This document shows, one piece after another, positions 14,620 through 21,106 of a stretch of DNA of 22,180 bases. The translations under genes were made by a program, and so were the position numbers. This DNA is from a virus. The DNA is taken from positions 5,500-27,679 of the IMG/VR virus record IMGVR_UViG_3300003322_000651; one strand, written 5' to 3'. The notes under the pieces were generated by a model, which searched no databases, was not told where the DNA came from, and saw nothing but the letters and a program-made list of their open reading frames with translations. How positions within the stretch are numbered: the stretch's first letter is position 1; each line of letters opens with the position of its first letter.

Positions 14620-14928
14620 TCAGCCGATGCTGCCGTTGATCGACCCGTCGTCGTAGTAGTCCAGCATGTCCTTGTCGCCCTTCGGCATCTCATCCAGCGT
14701 GTGCGACAGGACCAGCGCGAGATAGTCGTCCCGCGTCAAGTCCTCACAGCCCGGGAGGGTGCCGCCTTCCTCGACGGGGCCGGCGTCGAAATCGTGCTCG
14801 GCGATCAGCCGCTTGCAGTCGGCGACCTTGTCGTCGTAGGACTCGGCACGGAGCCAGACGATGGTGCCCGCGACAACGAGCGCGGTGACGACGGCAGCGG
14901 ACAGGATGATCCAGGCTCTTCGGCTCAT
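14620..14928 (-). CDS. Single-pass membrane protein with exported Cys-containing domain
   Basis: The product is 102 residues, starting MSRRAWIILSAAVVTALVVA at ATG 14928 with GGGGGGA upstream. Residues 5-26 are one membrane segment after a short basic N-terminus, so the acidic remainder should lie outside. That part has Cys in VADCKRL and PGCEDL, which could pair, and ends in an Asp-rich YYDDGSINGSIG. It is a one-gene unit between two hairpins, a moron-like arrangement similar to the lipoprotein gene. A role in cell-surface modification or exclusion is possible but unproven. Confidence 0.7.
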   Translation of the reverse strand: MSRRAWIILSAAVVTALVVAGTIVWLRAESYDDKVADCKRLIAEHDFDAGPVEEGGTLPGCEDLTRDDYLALVLSHTLDEMPKGDKDMLDYYDDGSINGSIG

Positions 14929-14999
14929 AGTCCCCCCAAGGGCAGTTCGGTGGGCGGGATCGTAGCGCCGACCACCGACACGCTGCCCCAGAAACGACG

Positions 15000-15038
15000 A
15001 AGGCCCCACCTCGACGGGGGAACGAGGTGAGGCCCCTT
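15000..15038 (-). terminator. Terminator after the two-pass membrane gene
   Basis: ACCTCG pairs with CGAGGT, and outside it C/G, one mismatch and GGCC/GGCC extend the stem (15000-15038). Read leftward it is followed by a T-rich stretch (TTCGTCGTTTCTG), so it should end the transcript from 15501. The remaining gap to 14928 holds the leader of the next gene; no clear promoter boxes were recognised. Confidence 0.75.
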
Positions 15039-15066
15039 CTTCGTACTCGCCAGTCTGGCACGACGG

Positions 15067-15501
15067 CTACATGGTCACCTCGTTCTTCCCGAAACGGGCG
15101 TGCTGGTGGACTTCCTGACGGATATGCACCGTCGTCCGGCCACGCGACCCGAACGCCAACAGCAGACCGATCAGGAGCGCCAGACCCGACGTGCCCATGA
15201 GCGCGGCGCCGGCGAACATCTGGCCCACGCCGTACCCGAGCCCTGCCCCGGCCGCTCCGATTCCGACACCGCCCGCGATGAGGCGCTGAGCCACGGGGTC
15301 GAGGAGCGGCTGAGGGGTGAGGTCGCGGACCGGCATCGGCTGCACGGGGGCCGGCGCCTGCGACTTGCGCATGGGCACCATCTGCCCGTAGGCGTCCGGC
15401 ACGTAGACGATCGGGTCCCGCTCAGCGTACAGCTCGACGGGCTGCGGCTGCCCGGCGGCCGGGCTCGCGTACTGCTGGTACCGCTCAGGCAGGGCGGACA
15501 T
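15067..15501 (-). CDS. Two-pass membrane protein, possible Spd-like transfer protein
   Basis: The product is 144 residues starting MSALPERYQQYASPAAGQPQ. The N-terminal half is Pro/Gln-rich and includes DPIVYVPDAYGQMVPMR. Residues about 73-118 are hydrophobic and glycine-rich and form two membrane segments (AGGVGIGAAGAGLGYGVG and LMGTSGLALLIGLLLAFG). A short basic, His-containing tail follows (TTVHIRQEVHQHARFGKNEV). It lies 11 bases after the translocase stop on the same transcript. Small membrane proteins next to tra in Streptomyces plasmids (Spd proteins) help spread DNA within the recipient mycelium. That assignment is by context only. Confidence 0.65.
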   Translation of the reverse strand: MSALPERYQQYASPAAGQPQPVELYAERDPIVYVPDAYGQMVPMRKSQAPAPVQPMPVRDLTPQPLLDPVAQRLIAGGVGIGAAGAGLGYGVGQMFAGAALMGTSGLALLIGLLLAFGSRGRTTVHIRQEVHQHARFGKNEVTM

Positions 15502-15512
15502 GGCGGCCTTTC

Positions 15513-17603
15513 TCAGGACTGGTCGGGGCGCACGGCGTAGCGGCCGTACTTGGGCTTGTGCACACGCGAGTCCTCGCCGAGCCAGCGGCCGATCGTCGCG
15601 GCGTGCGGGGTCTCGTAGCCGTGCGGCTTGAAGAACCGCTCGAAGATCTCCTGGACGGCCGCCGGGCCGATCCCGTCCTCGCCTGCCTTCGCGACGATCC
15701 CGAACACCATCTCCCTGCGGGGATCGGCGTCATCACCCTGCTGGACCGTCGGCGGCGGCTCGACGGCGGGAGGCTTCCAGGTGACTCCGCCCCCAGCGAG
15801 GATGTCGAGGAACTGGGCGTCCAGGTCGTCGTCCCGGGAGCTGGTCTCCTTCATCGCGTCGTGCAGACGGCGGCGGGCAGCCTCTGCCTGGTCGATGACG
15901 TCCTGCGCGTCGCCGCCGGCCGGAGTGGTTCCCCAGCCGTCGGTGACACCGGTGCCGCGCGTTTGCGGTGCGGGCGCCTCCCGCTCCTCCGTGATGGTGG
16001 GGGTGGGTCCGATGCCGAAGAGGTGGTCGGTGTTCATCCACCGCTGCTCATACGCCTCGCCCGCGGCCTTGCGGGACAGCTCGTCGAGCTCGGGATGCCG
16101 GTCGGCGGTCGCCTTCACGATGTCGAGGATCTGGTCCGGCTTCAGCCGGTAGATCTTCACCGGGTGGACCTGGCCCTCGCCGTCCTGGATGAGCGCGCAC
16201 CCCGGGTAGGGGGCGTCCTCGGCGGACGCGCCGTGGTTGTAGCCGAACAGGTAGTTCAGCTCGGCGTCGTGGGCGACCTTCATCCCGGCCTTGTAGGTGG
16301 ACTGCTTCAGCACCTGCGGGTCGGACAGCACGTCCTGGGTGGCGCGCAGCCCGGACGTGGTCTCGTTCACCGCGGCGGCGCGGGCGATCTCCAGGGTCTG
16401 GATGAGGTCGTCGCCGATCGCTCGGAGGATCTCCTGGCGGCGGGAGCGGGTGGAGAAGATCTCCGCGCCCTCGTCGTTGAACACCCGGATCTCCGGCACC
16501 TCGTGGTCGACGGGCAGCTTGTCGTCGTTCGCGGCGATCTCCCGGTCCTGGTAGCCGACCTTGCGGGCCTTCGCGATCCGCACCAGCGCCGCGGCCATCG
16601 CGCGCGCCTTCTCCGGGGTGTCCGCCACCCAGTCGATCGGCGGCCTGCCGGGACGGCCCGCAGTGTGCCAGGCGCGCATCCACTTCAGGGCGAGGCCGCC
16701 GCCGTTGAGGTCGATCGCCCACGAGATCGAGTCGGTCATGCGGCAGTTGTTGGCGACCTGCACGTGCATCAGGTTCGACTTGCCGGATCCGCGCTGCCCG
16801 ACGATCAGCATGGACGCCTGCCGGTGGACCGGCCCCTCCGGCGTGCCGTCGCGGCGCACCCCGACCGGGGCCGGAGCGTTCACGGTGAGCGGCGAGTAGT
16901 CGGCCGGGTAGTCGACGTCGTCGACGAGCCGGTTGACGGTGGTGACGTGGATGAGGACCGCGCCGCGGTGCGCACCGGGTTCGACCTCCACCCCGCAGCC
17001 CTCGGCGAGTTTCGCGTCCGCAGCGAGCTGCTCCTTGTAGGTGGCGATGTCCTTCCACCGGGTGCCACCCGCTCCGCACTCGCCGTCGAGGCTGAACCCG
17101 CCGCCGGACGGCCACTGTTCGACACCGACGATCTGCACGACGGTGCCGTGGCAGACGCGGACGATGCGGTCCTCCCACTCGTCTGCGATCTGCTTGCGCT
17201 TACCGTCGAGGGTGGCGCGGCGGGCCGCGGCCTCCTGCTCGGCGCGCTCTTCTGCGGCGGCGGTCTCGACGTGGTGGGCGCCGGCCATGGCGGCGCCGAG
17301 GCCGAGGGCGCCGATGAGGAGACTGCCGATCCCCCACTGGGACCACGGCCCGTTGACGATGGCCCACGAGCACCAGCCGCCCGCCGCAAGCCAGCCTGCG
17401 GCGCGCAGGGTGAGGGTGGCGGTGGTGACGTTGGCGCGGCGGCCGGCGAGGTGCGTGCCGACGGCTCCGGCTCCGGCGGCGAGTGCGGCCCACTCCCACG
17501 GCATGGTGGTGGCGTGTCCGGCGTAGCCGACGGCGAGGGCGGCGAGGCCGGTGTTGATGGGGCCGGTGACGGGGCCGTGCTTGGCGTCCCAGTCGAGGTT
17601 CAC
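15513..17603 (-). CDS. FtsK/TraB-type membrane DNA translocase
   Basis: The product is 696 residues from GTG 17603 (VNLDWDAKHG), with GGAG seven bases upstream. Frame continuity beyond this is a shadow of the preceding gene. Residues about 18-110 hold three to four membrane segments. A charged helical linker (112-145) follows. The motor has Walker A GQRGSGKS at 269-276 and a Walker B-like RVFNDEGAE at 373-381. Residues 629-690 (EMVFGIVAKAGEDGIGPAAV to KPKYGRYAV) look like a winged helix. This order matches Streptomyces conjugation proteins (TraB/TraSA), hexameric pumps that move double-stranded DNA and read short repeats through the winged helix. FtsK itself is longer. Membrane-protein neighbours support a transfer module; a cell-division or packaging-related FtsK role remains possible. 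Confidence 0.85.
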   Translation of the reverse strand: MNLDWDAKHGPVTGPINTGLAALAVGYAGHATTMPWEWAALAAGAGAVGTHLAGRRANVTTATLTLRAAGWLAAGGWCSWAIVNGPWSQWGIGSLLIGALGLGAAMAGAHHVETAAAEERAEQEAAARRATLDGKRKQIADEWEDRIVRVCHGTVVQIVGVEQWPSGGGFSLDGECGAGGTRWKDIATYKEQLAADAKLAEGCGVEVEPGAHRGAVLIHVTTVNRLVDDVDYPADYSPLTVNAPAPVGVRRDGTPEGPVHRQASMLIVGQRGSGKSNLMHVQVANNCRMTDSISWAIDLNGGGLALKWMRAWHTAGRPGRPPIDWVADTPEKARAMAAALVRIAKARKVGYQDREIAANDDKLPVDHEVPEIRVFNDEGAEIFSTRSRRQEILRAIGDDLIQTLEIARAAAVNETTSGLRATQDVLSDPQVLKQSTYKAGMKVAHDAELNYLFGYNHGASAEDAPYPGCALIQDGEGQVHPVKIYRLKPDQILDIVKATADRHPELDELSRKAAGEAYEQRWMNTDHLFGIGPTPTITEEREAPAPQTRGTGVTDGWGTTPAGGDAQDVIDQAEAARRRLHDAMKETSSRDDDLDAQFLDILAGGGVTWKPPAVEPPPTVQQGDDADPRREMVFGIVAKAGEDGIGPAAVQEIFERFFKPHGYETPHAATIGRWLGEDSRVHKPKYGRYAVRPDQS

Positions 17604-17623
17604 AACGTGCTCCAGGTCGAGGG

Positions 17624-18988
17624 TTAGAGGTTGGCGGAGACGTCCCACATGCGCTCGCCGGCGACGCCCTTGCGGGGGTTCTCCAGGCGGGCGATGTCGA
17701 CGTCGTGCAGGGATCGGAACGCGGGCTGCAGTTCGGTGGCGAGTTCGGCGGCCTTGAGTTGCAGGGCGTGGATCTGCCGCATGATCTCGACGATGTTCGG
17801 GTGCAGCGGCTGGTGGGCGTCCGCGTTCTCCACCGTGACCTTCATGGCCTCGGCGTGCAGGCGCAGCGCCTCCTCCAGTCCGGCGAAGTCCTGGCCGACT
17901 TGCAGCATGCCTTGCGGCTGATAGTTCGCGGCGGCGCGGGCGGCTTCCATTGCGGGGGCGACGAAGTGGTGTCCTCCACCGGACATGGCGGGTCCTCCAG
18001 TTGTGGTTGCGGGGATGGGTGAGGTGGGCCGGCGGACGGTGTCCGCTACTGGCGGTTCGGTTGGGGGGCCGGTCTGCTTGCGGCGGTCCCGGCGGCGGCG
18101 CCATACGGCGAGGAGCCGGTCGAGTCCGGCGCGGCCGCCGCGGCGCAGCGCCGTCCACGCTCCGGCGAGAAGCGCGGACAGTCCGTCGCGTGCGGCGCCG
18201 GCGGCATGCCGGAGTCCACGGCCGATGGCCCTTACGCCGCGGCCTGCCCACTGGCGGGCCTGTGTGGCTGCCGCGCGGGTGGCTCGTGCTGCGGCGGCGC
18301 GCACGGTCTGCGCGGCGCGGCGGACGGGTCCGGGAGTCTGCTCGCGGTCCTTCTGCCTGCGGTCGCGGTCGCGCGGGGAGCGGTTGCGTTCGGGCTTCCG
18401 GCGGCGCAGGCCGCTACCCCCGGACCCGTTGCTGCGATGGCGGTGCGCTCCACCACTCCCGCCGCTACCCGGGCGCCCGCTACCGCCACGGCCGGGCGCC
18501 ATGCCGCCGCTACGCAGCAAGCTGCCACGCGTAGCGCCACCGCCACGACCGCCCGACCCGCTACGCCTGAGCCCGCTACCGCCGCCCGCACCGGGCGCTA
18601 CGCGGCCGCTACTGCCACGCAGTTGGGCCGACGACGTGCCGCTACCCGCTCGGGCCGCGACGCTACGCTCCACCGCCGCCCGCCGCCGTAGCGCCGCAGC
18701 GGTGACACCGGCCGCGATGACGACACCCGTAGCGGCGGCCGCATACGGGCCGCCGACACGGTAGGCGGTGGTGATGGTGAGCGCGGACGTGTTCCCGGTG
18801 GCGGCGAGGACGGGGGCCATGGGCAGGCCGCGGGCCGGCCTCTGCTTCGCGGCGGGCGGCTCGGGGATGGGCCACTCGGAAGGCCAGGCCAGCACCGGGG
18901 ACGGGCGTGCCACGTCCTGTGCGGGCTGATCCGGGGGCGGTGCGGGGGGTGCCGGTGTCTCGGGGGTCGGCGTCTTGGTGCGGGCCAC
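17624..18988 (-). CDS. Membrane protein with Gly/Arg-rich region, upstream of the translocase
   Basis: The frame is open for 454 residues from GTG 18988 (VARTKTPTPETPAPPAPP), which has GAAGGAGAGG upstream. A Pro-rich start leads to a hydrophobic pair of segments at about 75-120 (TAYRVGGPYAAAATGVVIAA). Next come a Gly/Ser/Arg region (about 125-225), basic Ala-rich amphipathic helices and a final soluble domain of 120 residues beginning MSGGGHHFVAPAMEAARAAA. That domain has its own ATG (17986) with GGAGGA seven bases upstream, so it may also, or only, be made separately. It ends in ARLENPRKGVAGERMWDVSA, 20 bases before the translocase start. Function unknown; a partner of the translocase is likely by position. 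The Gly/Arg region carries the GTAGCG repeat cluster. Confidence 0.65.
   Translation of the reverse strand: MARTKTPTPETPAPPAPPPDQPAQDVARPSPVLAWPSEWPIPEPPAAKQRPARGLPMAPVLAATGNTSALTITTAYRVGGPYAAAATGVVIAAGVTAAALRRRAAVERSVAARAGSGTSSAQLRGSSGRVAPGAGGGSGLRRSGSGGRGGGATRGSLLRSGGMAPGRGGSGRPGSGGSGGAHRHRSNGSGGSGLRRRKPERNRSPRDRDRRQKDREQTPGPVRRAAQTVRAAAARATRAAATQARQWAGRGVRAIGRGLRHAAGAARDGLSALLAGAWTALRRGGRAGLDRLLAVWRRRRDRRKQTGPPTEPPVADTVRRPTSPIPATTTGGPAMSGGGHHFVAPAMEAARAAANYQPQGMLQVGQDFAGLEEALRLHAEAMKVTVENADAHQPLHPNIVEIMRQIHALQLKAAELATELQPAFRSLHDVDIARLENPRKGVAGERMWDVSANL
18412..18734. repeat. Dense cluster of GTAGCG/CGCTAC hexamers (clt-like candidate)
   Basis: Thirteen copies lie in 323 bases, starting at 18412, 18463, 18478, 18508, 18531, 18559, 18574, 18596, 18607, 18640, 18661, 18688 and 18729. 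Ten read GTAGCG on the minus strand; those at 18531, 18688 and 18729 are inverted. Most extend to GTAGCGG or GTAGCGC. An isolated copy lies at 18044. The copies encode different residues (Gly-Ser, Arg-Ser, Val-Ala, Ala-Thr, Ala-Leu) in more than one frame, so protein sequence alone does not explain them. Confidence 0.8.
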
Positions 18989-19004
18989 GGGCGGCCTCTC
19001 CTTC

Positions 19005-19102
19005 ACTGTGACTGGAACTGTGACTGCAGTCCTGCCGGGCGGGTGCGGGGGTTTGCGCTGTTCAGGGGGTGGATCGCGGTGTGACTGCAGTTGGACTGCA
19101 GT
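19005..19102. promoter_or_regulatory. Operator-like repeats upstream of the Gly/Arg-rich membrane gene
   Basis: The 8-bp palindrome ACTGCAGT occurs at 19023-19030, 19084-19091 and 19095-19102, the last two 11 bases apart (one helical turn). ACTGTGACT is repeated at 19005-19013 and 19017-19025, the second running into the first palindrome. These fill the 125-base gap before the start at 18988, one repeat lying just upstream of the SD. Repressor control of the transfer genes at this point is likely; no obvious -10 box was recognised. Confidence 0.6.
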
Positions 19103-19113
19103 CGCGGTGGGAG

Positions 19114-20091
19114 TCAGGCGGCGCGCGGGCCGGGCAGGCGTGGGTTCTCGGCTTCGACTTGGCGGCGGATCTTCCCGGCCTGCGCGCGGGAGTTGGGTAG
19201 GCCAGCGGCGCCGAGGGCTTCGACGACCGCGCCTTCGGTGGGGCGGTGGCCGAGGTGCAGCCACAGGGCGCGGACGACGTAGTGGGGGGTGCCGGGTTCG
19301 TAGCAGGGCACGCCCGGGTCGGTGGTGGCGTCGAGCGTGGCGGTGGCGTCCTCGGCGGCCGTTGTAGCGGCGTGCGCGGTCGCGGTGGTGCGTGGCGGCT
19401 TGGGTGTAGCGGGTGGTGGCGCTACAGCCTGTCGGGGTGTGGCGGCGGGAAGCTCGGTGGCGCTACTGAGCATGGCGGCGAGCGCCGTGTTGGCGCCGTC
19501 GACGATGCGGGTGTTCTGTACGTCGGTCAGTGCGCTACCGAGGGTGGCGTCGTGGTGGCCGAGCTTGGCCATGAGCCGCCACGCCACGAGCTCCGATACT
19601 CGGCGCACCCACTTCCAGGGGTGGCGTTCGGCGCGCGCCCGGTGGTAGGCGATCTTGCGGAGGATGGCGGCGTTGCGGCGTTGCGCTTCGACGTCGATGC
19701 CGGTGCGGTGCACGACGATCCGGCGGGCGAGGAAGCTGGTGCCCTCCGCGGAGGCGGTCATGGCGAGCGGGGTCAGGGCGAAGACGACGGCCTCGGTGCC
19801 GGTCGGTGCGATCGCCAGGCCCATCACGGAGGCGGTGGCGGGCAGCAGCCACAGTGCGGCGCGGATGGCGAGGGGGGCGGCCTGGCCGAGCATGGTGACG
19901 CCGATCATGACGATGGCTGCGACGAGGGTGGCGCCTTCGCCGGCGGCGACGACGCCGAGGGCTGTCTCCTTGCGGTGCAGGACGCTGGCGGCGTTGGCGT
20001 AGGTGCCGATGGCGCCGCCGATTCCGACGGTGATCATCGGGATGGTGGCGATGGCGAGGACGGCGATCTGCCCGCCGGTGAGCTTCTTCAC
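19114..20091 (-). CDS. Multi-pass membrane protein with C-terminal helical domain, Spd-like
   Basis: The product is 325 residues from GTG 20091 (VKKLTGGQIAVLAIATIPMI) with GGAG upstream. Residues 7-145 contain about four membrane segments (PMITVGIGGAIGTYANAA, GATLVAAIVMIGVTMLGQ, APLAIRAALWLLPATASVMG, EAVVFALTPLAMTA). A basic cytoplasmic helix follows (HRTGIDVEAQRRNAAILRKI) and AERHPWKWVRR. A Pro/Thr/Ala linker leads to a C-terminal domain (about 265-325) with RPTEGAVVEALGAAGLPNSR and KIRRQVEAENPR, resembling a helix-turn-helix. I recall similar membrane proteins in Streptomyces integrative elements annotated as transfer or DUF2637-like proteins. It probably works with the translocase. Five GTAGCG motifs lie in its linker-coding part. 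Confidence 0.7.
   Translation of the reverse strand: MKKLTGGQIAVLAIATIPMITVGIGGAIGTYANAASVLHRKETALGVVAAGEGATLVAAIVMIGVTMLGQAAPLAIRAALWLLPATASVMGLAIAPTGTEAVVFALTPLAMTASAEGTSFLARRIVVHRTGIDVEAQRRNAAILRKIAYHRARAERHPWKWVRRVSELVAWRLMAKLGHHDATLGSALTDVQNTRIVDGANTALAAMLSSATELPAATPRQAVAPPPATPKPPRTTATAHAATTAAEDATATLDATTDPGVPCYEPGTPHYVVRALWLHLGHRPTEGAVVEALGAAGLPNSRAQAGKIRRQVEAENPRLPGPRAA
19364..19538. repeat. Second group of GTAGCG/CGCTAC hexamers
   Basis: Copies start at 19364 and 19406 (GTAGCG on plus) and at 19420, 19461 and 19533 (GTAGCG on minus): five in 175 bases. In the coded protein they use unusual codons for this DNA (ACA Thr, GTA Val, AGT Ser, GGT Gly). They appear to belong to the same motif family as the denser cluster downstream. 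Confidence 0.65.
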
Positions 20092-20114
20092 GGTGACGGC
20101 TCCGTGGGTGGGGG

Positions 20115-20327
20115 CTAGTTGTGGCGCCAGGCGATGACGGCGAGGGCGCCGGCGAAGAGGGCGGCGAGGGCGAGGTCTGCGTAGAGGGCGGCGATGGCGG
20201 CGAGGGTGAAGCCCCAGCGGGTGACGGGCAGGCAGAGGGTGTTGAGGAGGGGGGACTTGGCGCGGAGGCGTTGGCGTCGGCGTTTGCATGTGGGGCAGGG
20301 GGCGCGGTGTGTGGTGGTGCGCGCCAT
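20115..20327 (-). CDS. Small membrane protein with N-terminal CxxC
   Basis: The product is 70 residues starting MARTTTHRAPCPTCKRRRQR with GGAAGG before the ATG. CPTC at 11-14 is followed by a basic stretch and then two hydrophobic segments (about 37-67: TLAAIAALYADLALAALFAGALAVIAW). It could hold zinc as a dimer through the CxxC. It is the first gene after a strong hairpin and lies 23 bases before the next membrane-protein gene, so it probably starts the transfer-like block. Confidence 0.65.
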   Translation of the reverse strand: MARTTTHRAPCPTCKRRRQRLRAKSPLLNTLCLPVTRWGFTLAAIAALYADLALAALFAGALAVIAWRHN

Positions 20328-20348
20328 GTCGGGTTCCTTCCGGGTGAA

Positions 20349-20382
20349 GCCGGCCCCGCGTGGGGGTGGTCGCGGGGCCGGC
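20349..20382. terminator. Strong hairpin before the transfer-like block
   Basis: GCCGGCCCCGCG (20349-20360) and CGCGGGGCCGGC (20371-20382) form a perfect 12-bp stem with a 10-nt loop. It follows the leftward small-gene run ending at 20396 and lies 22 bases before the start at 20327. It may end that transcript or act as an attenuator for the genes beyond. Confidence 0.75.
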
Positions 20383-20395
20383 GGCTTGTGGGGGT

Positions 20396-20473
20396 TCAGC
20401 GGCGGGTGATGCCGAGTGCTGTGGTGAAGAGGGCGGCGGTGTACGCGTAGGCGGCCCAGAAGCGGGCGCGCAT
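20396..20473 (-). CDS. Possible 25-residue membrane peptide
   Basis: ATG 20473 opens a short frame, MRARFWAAYAYTAALFTTAL plus GITRR, ending in TGA just before the hairpin. It starts seven bases after the preceding stop. Basic ends around a hydrophobic aromatic core suggest a small membrane peptide. The SD is not clear, so translation is uncertain. Confidence 0.35.
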   Translation of the reverse strand: MRARFWAAYAYTAALFTTALGITRR

Positions 20474-20480
20474 CAGGCGG

Positions 20481-20720
20481 TCACCAGTCCTCGCCGGGGA
20501 TGTGGCCCTCGCGGAGCGCTGCGGCTTCCTCGCGGTACTCCTGGGCGTGGTTCCGGGCGGACTCGGCGGCCCGGGCCGCGCGTGCTTGTGTGCCGGGACT
20601 GTTGGCTGGGTCGTTGGCGGCGCGGGCGCCGTCGGCGGCGTTGCGGTCGCAGCGGGCGGCGCACTTGTCGCGGTCGTTGGCGAGTTCGAGCATCTCGGCG
20701 CGGGTGGGGCGGCGGCTCAT
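20481..20720 (-). CDS. Small charged helical protein
   Basis: The product is 79 residues starting MSRRPTRAEMLELANDRDKC; the ATG overlaps the previous stop as ATGA. It is Ala/Arg/Glu-rich and predicted to be almost all helix, with Cys 20 and Cys 24 (DKCAARCDRNAADGARAAND) and a tail REEAAALREGHIPGEDW. It could be a coiled-coil protein. Function not recognised. Confidence 0.65.
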   Translation of the reverse strand: MSRRPTRAEMLELANDRDKCAARCDRNAADGARAANDPANSPGTQARAARAAESARNHAQEYREEAAALREGHIPGEDW

Positions 20721-21031
20721 GCGGTCACCGCCGGTCGCGGGAGGGCGCGGCACACGGAGGCGTGGGCTTGGGCCAGTTCGCGGTTGGCGGGGAGGTGCTG
20801 CTCGATGCGCGCCTGTTCCTTCTCCGGCGGGTCGTAGGCCATGCCGCCGGTGTCGGTGCGGTCGACGTGGTCGCAGCCGGTGCAGGTGGCGAGGAGCAGG
20901 CTGCTGTGGCTGGTGTAGGTGATGTCGACGGTGGCGCCCGCGACGGTGACGTAGCGGGCGATGACATCGTCGGGCCACGGCTGGGTGGCGGGGCTGGGCT
21001 GCGCTTGTGTGGTGCCGTTACGCTCTTGCAC
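20717..21031 (-). CDS. Hypothetical protein with CxxC strand motif, 104 residues
   Basis: The start is GTG 21031 (VQERNGTTQAQPSPATQPWP) with AGGAAGGA upstream. The middle is a beta-rich segment (VTVAGATVDITYTSHSSLLL) followed by CTGCDHVDRT, a zinc-ribbon-like knuckle. A helical C-terminal part has KEQARIEQHLPANRELAQAH and ASVC. I recall similar short proteins beside transfer genes in Streptomyces elements, without assigned function. It overlaps the next gene by four bases. Confidence 0.65.
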   Translation of the reverse strand: MQERNGTTQAQPSPATQPWPDDVIARYVTVAGATVDITYTSHSSLLLATCTGCDHVDRTDTGGMAYDPPEKEQARIEQHLPANRELAQAHASVCRALPRPAVTA

Positions 21032-21066
21032 GGCTGTCCTTCCTGTTCACAGCAGGTTGGGCGGCT

Positions 21067-21098
21067 GGCCCGACAGGGGTTGCGCCCCCTGCCGGGCC
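21067..21098 (-). terminator. Hairpin after the HNH/zinc-ribbon gene
   Basis: GGCCCG-a-CAGGGG (21067-21079) pairs with CCCCTG-c-CGGGCC (21086-21098): 12 bp with one mismatch and a 6-nt loop. It lies nine bases past the HNH stop codon in the leftward direction. The start at 21031 follows 36 bases on, so it may also tune read-through into that gene. Confidence 0.7.
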
Positions 21099-21106
21099 GG
21101 CATGGG

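Noticed and set aside
15558-17627. Plus-strand open frame of about 689 residues opposite the translocase
   Set aside because: It has no recognisable motif and is Val/Gly/Arg-rich, while the minus frame has Walker motifs and membrane segments.
18206-18691. Plus-strand Ala/Thr-rich frame opposite the Gly/Arg-rich region
   Set aside because: No SD and no context; it runs against all neighbouring genes. The repeats explain its composition.
18412-18734. CRISPR array
   Set aside because: The motif is only six to eight bases, irregularly spaced, on both strands and inside a coding frame; there are no repeat-spacer units or cas genes.
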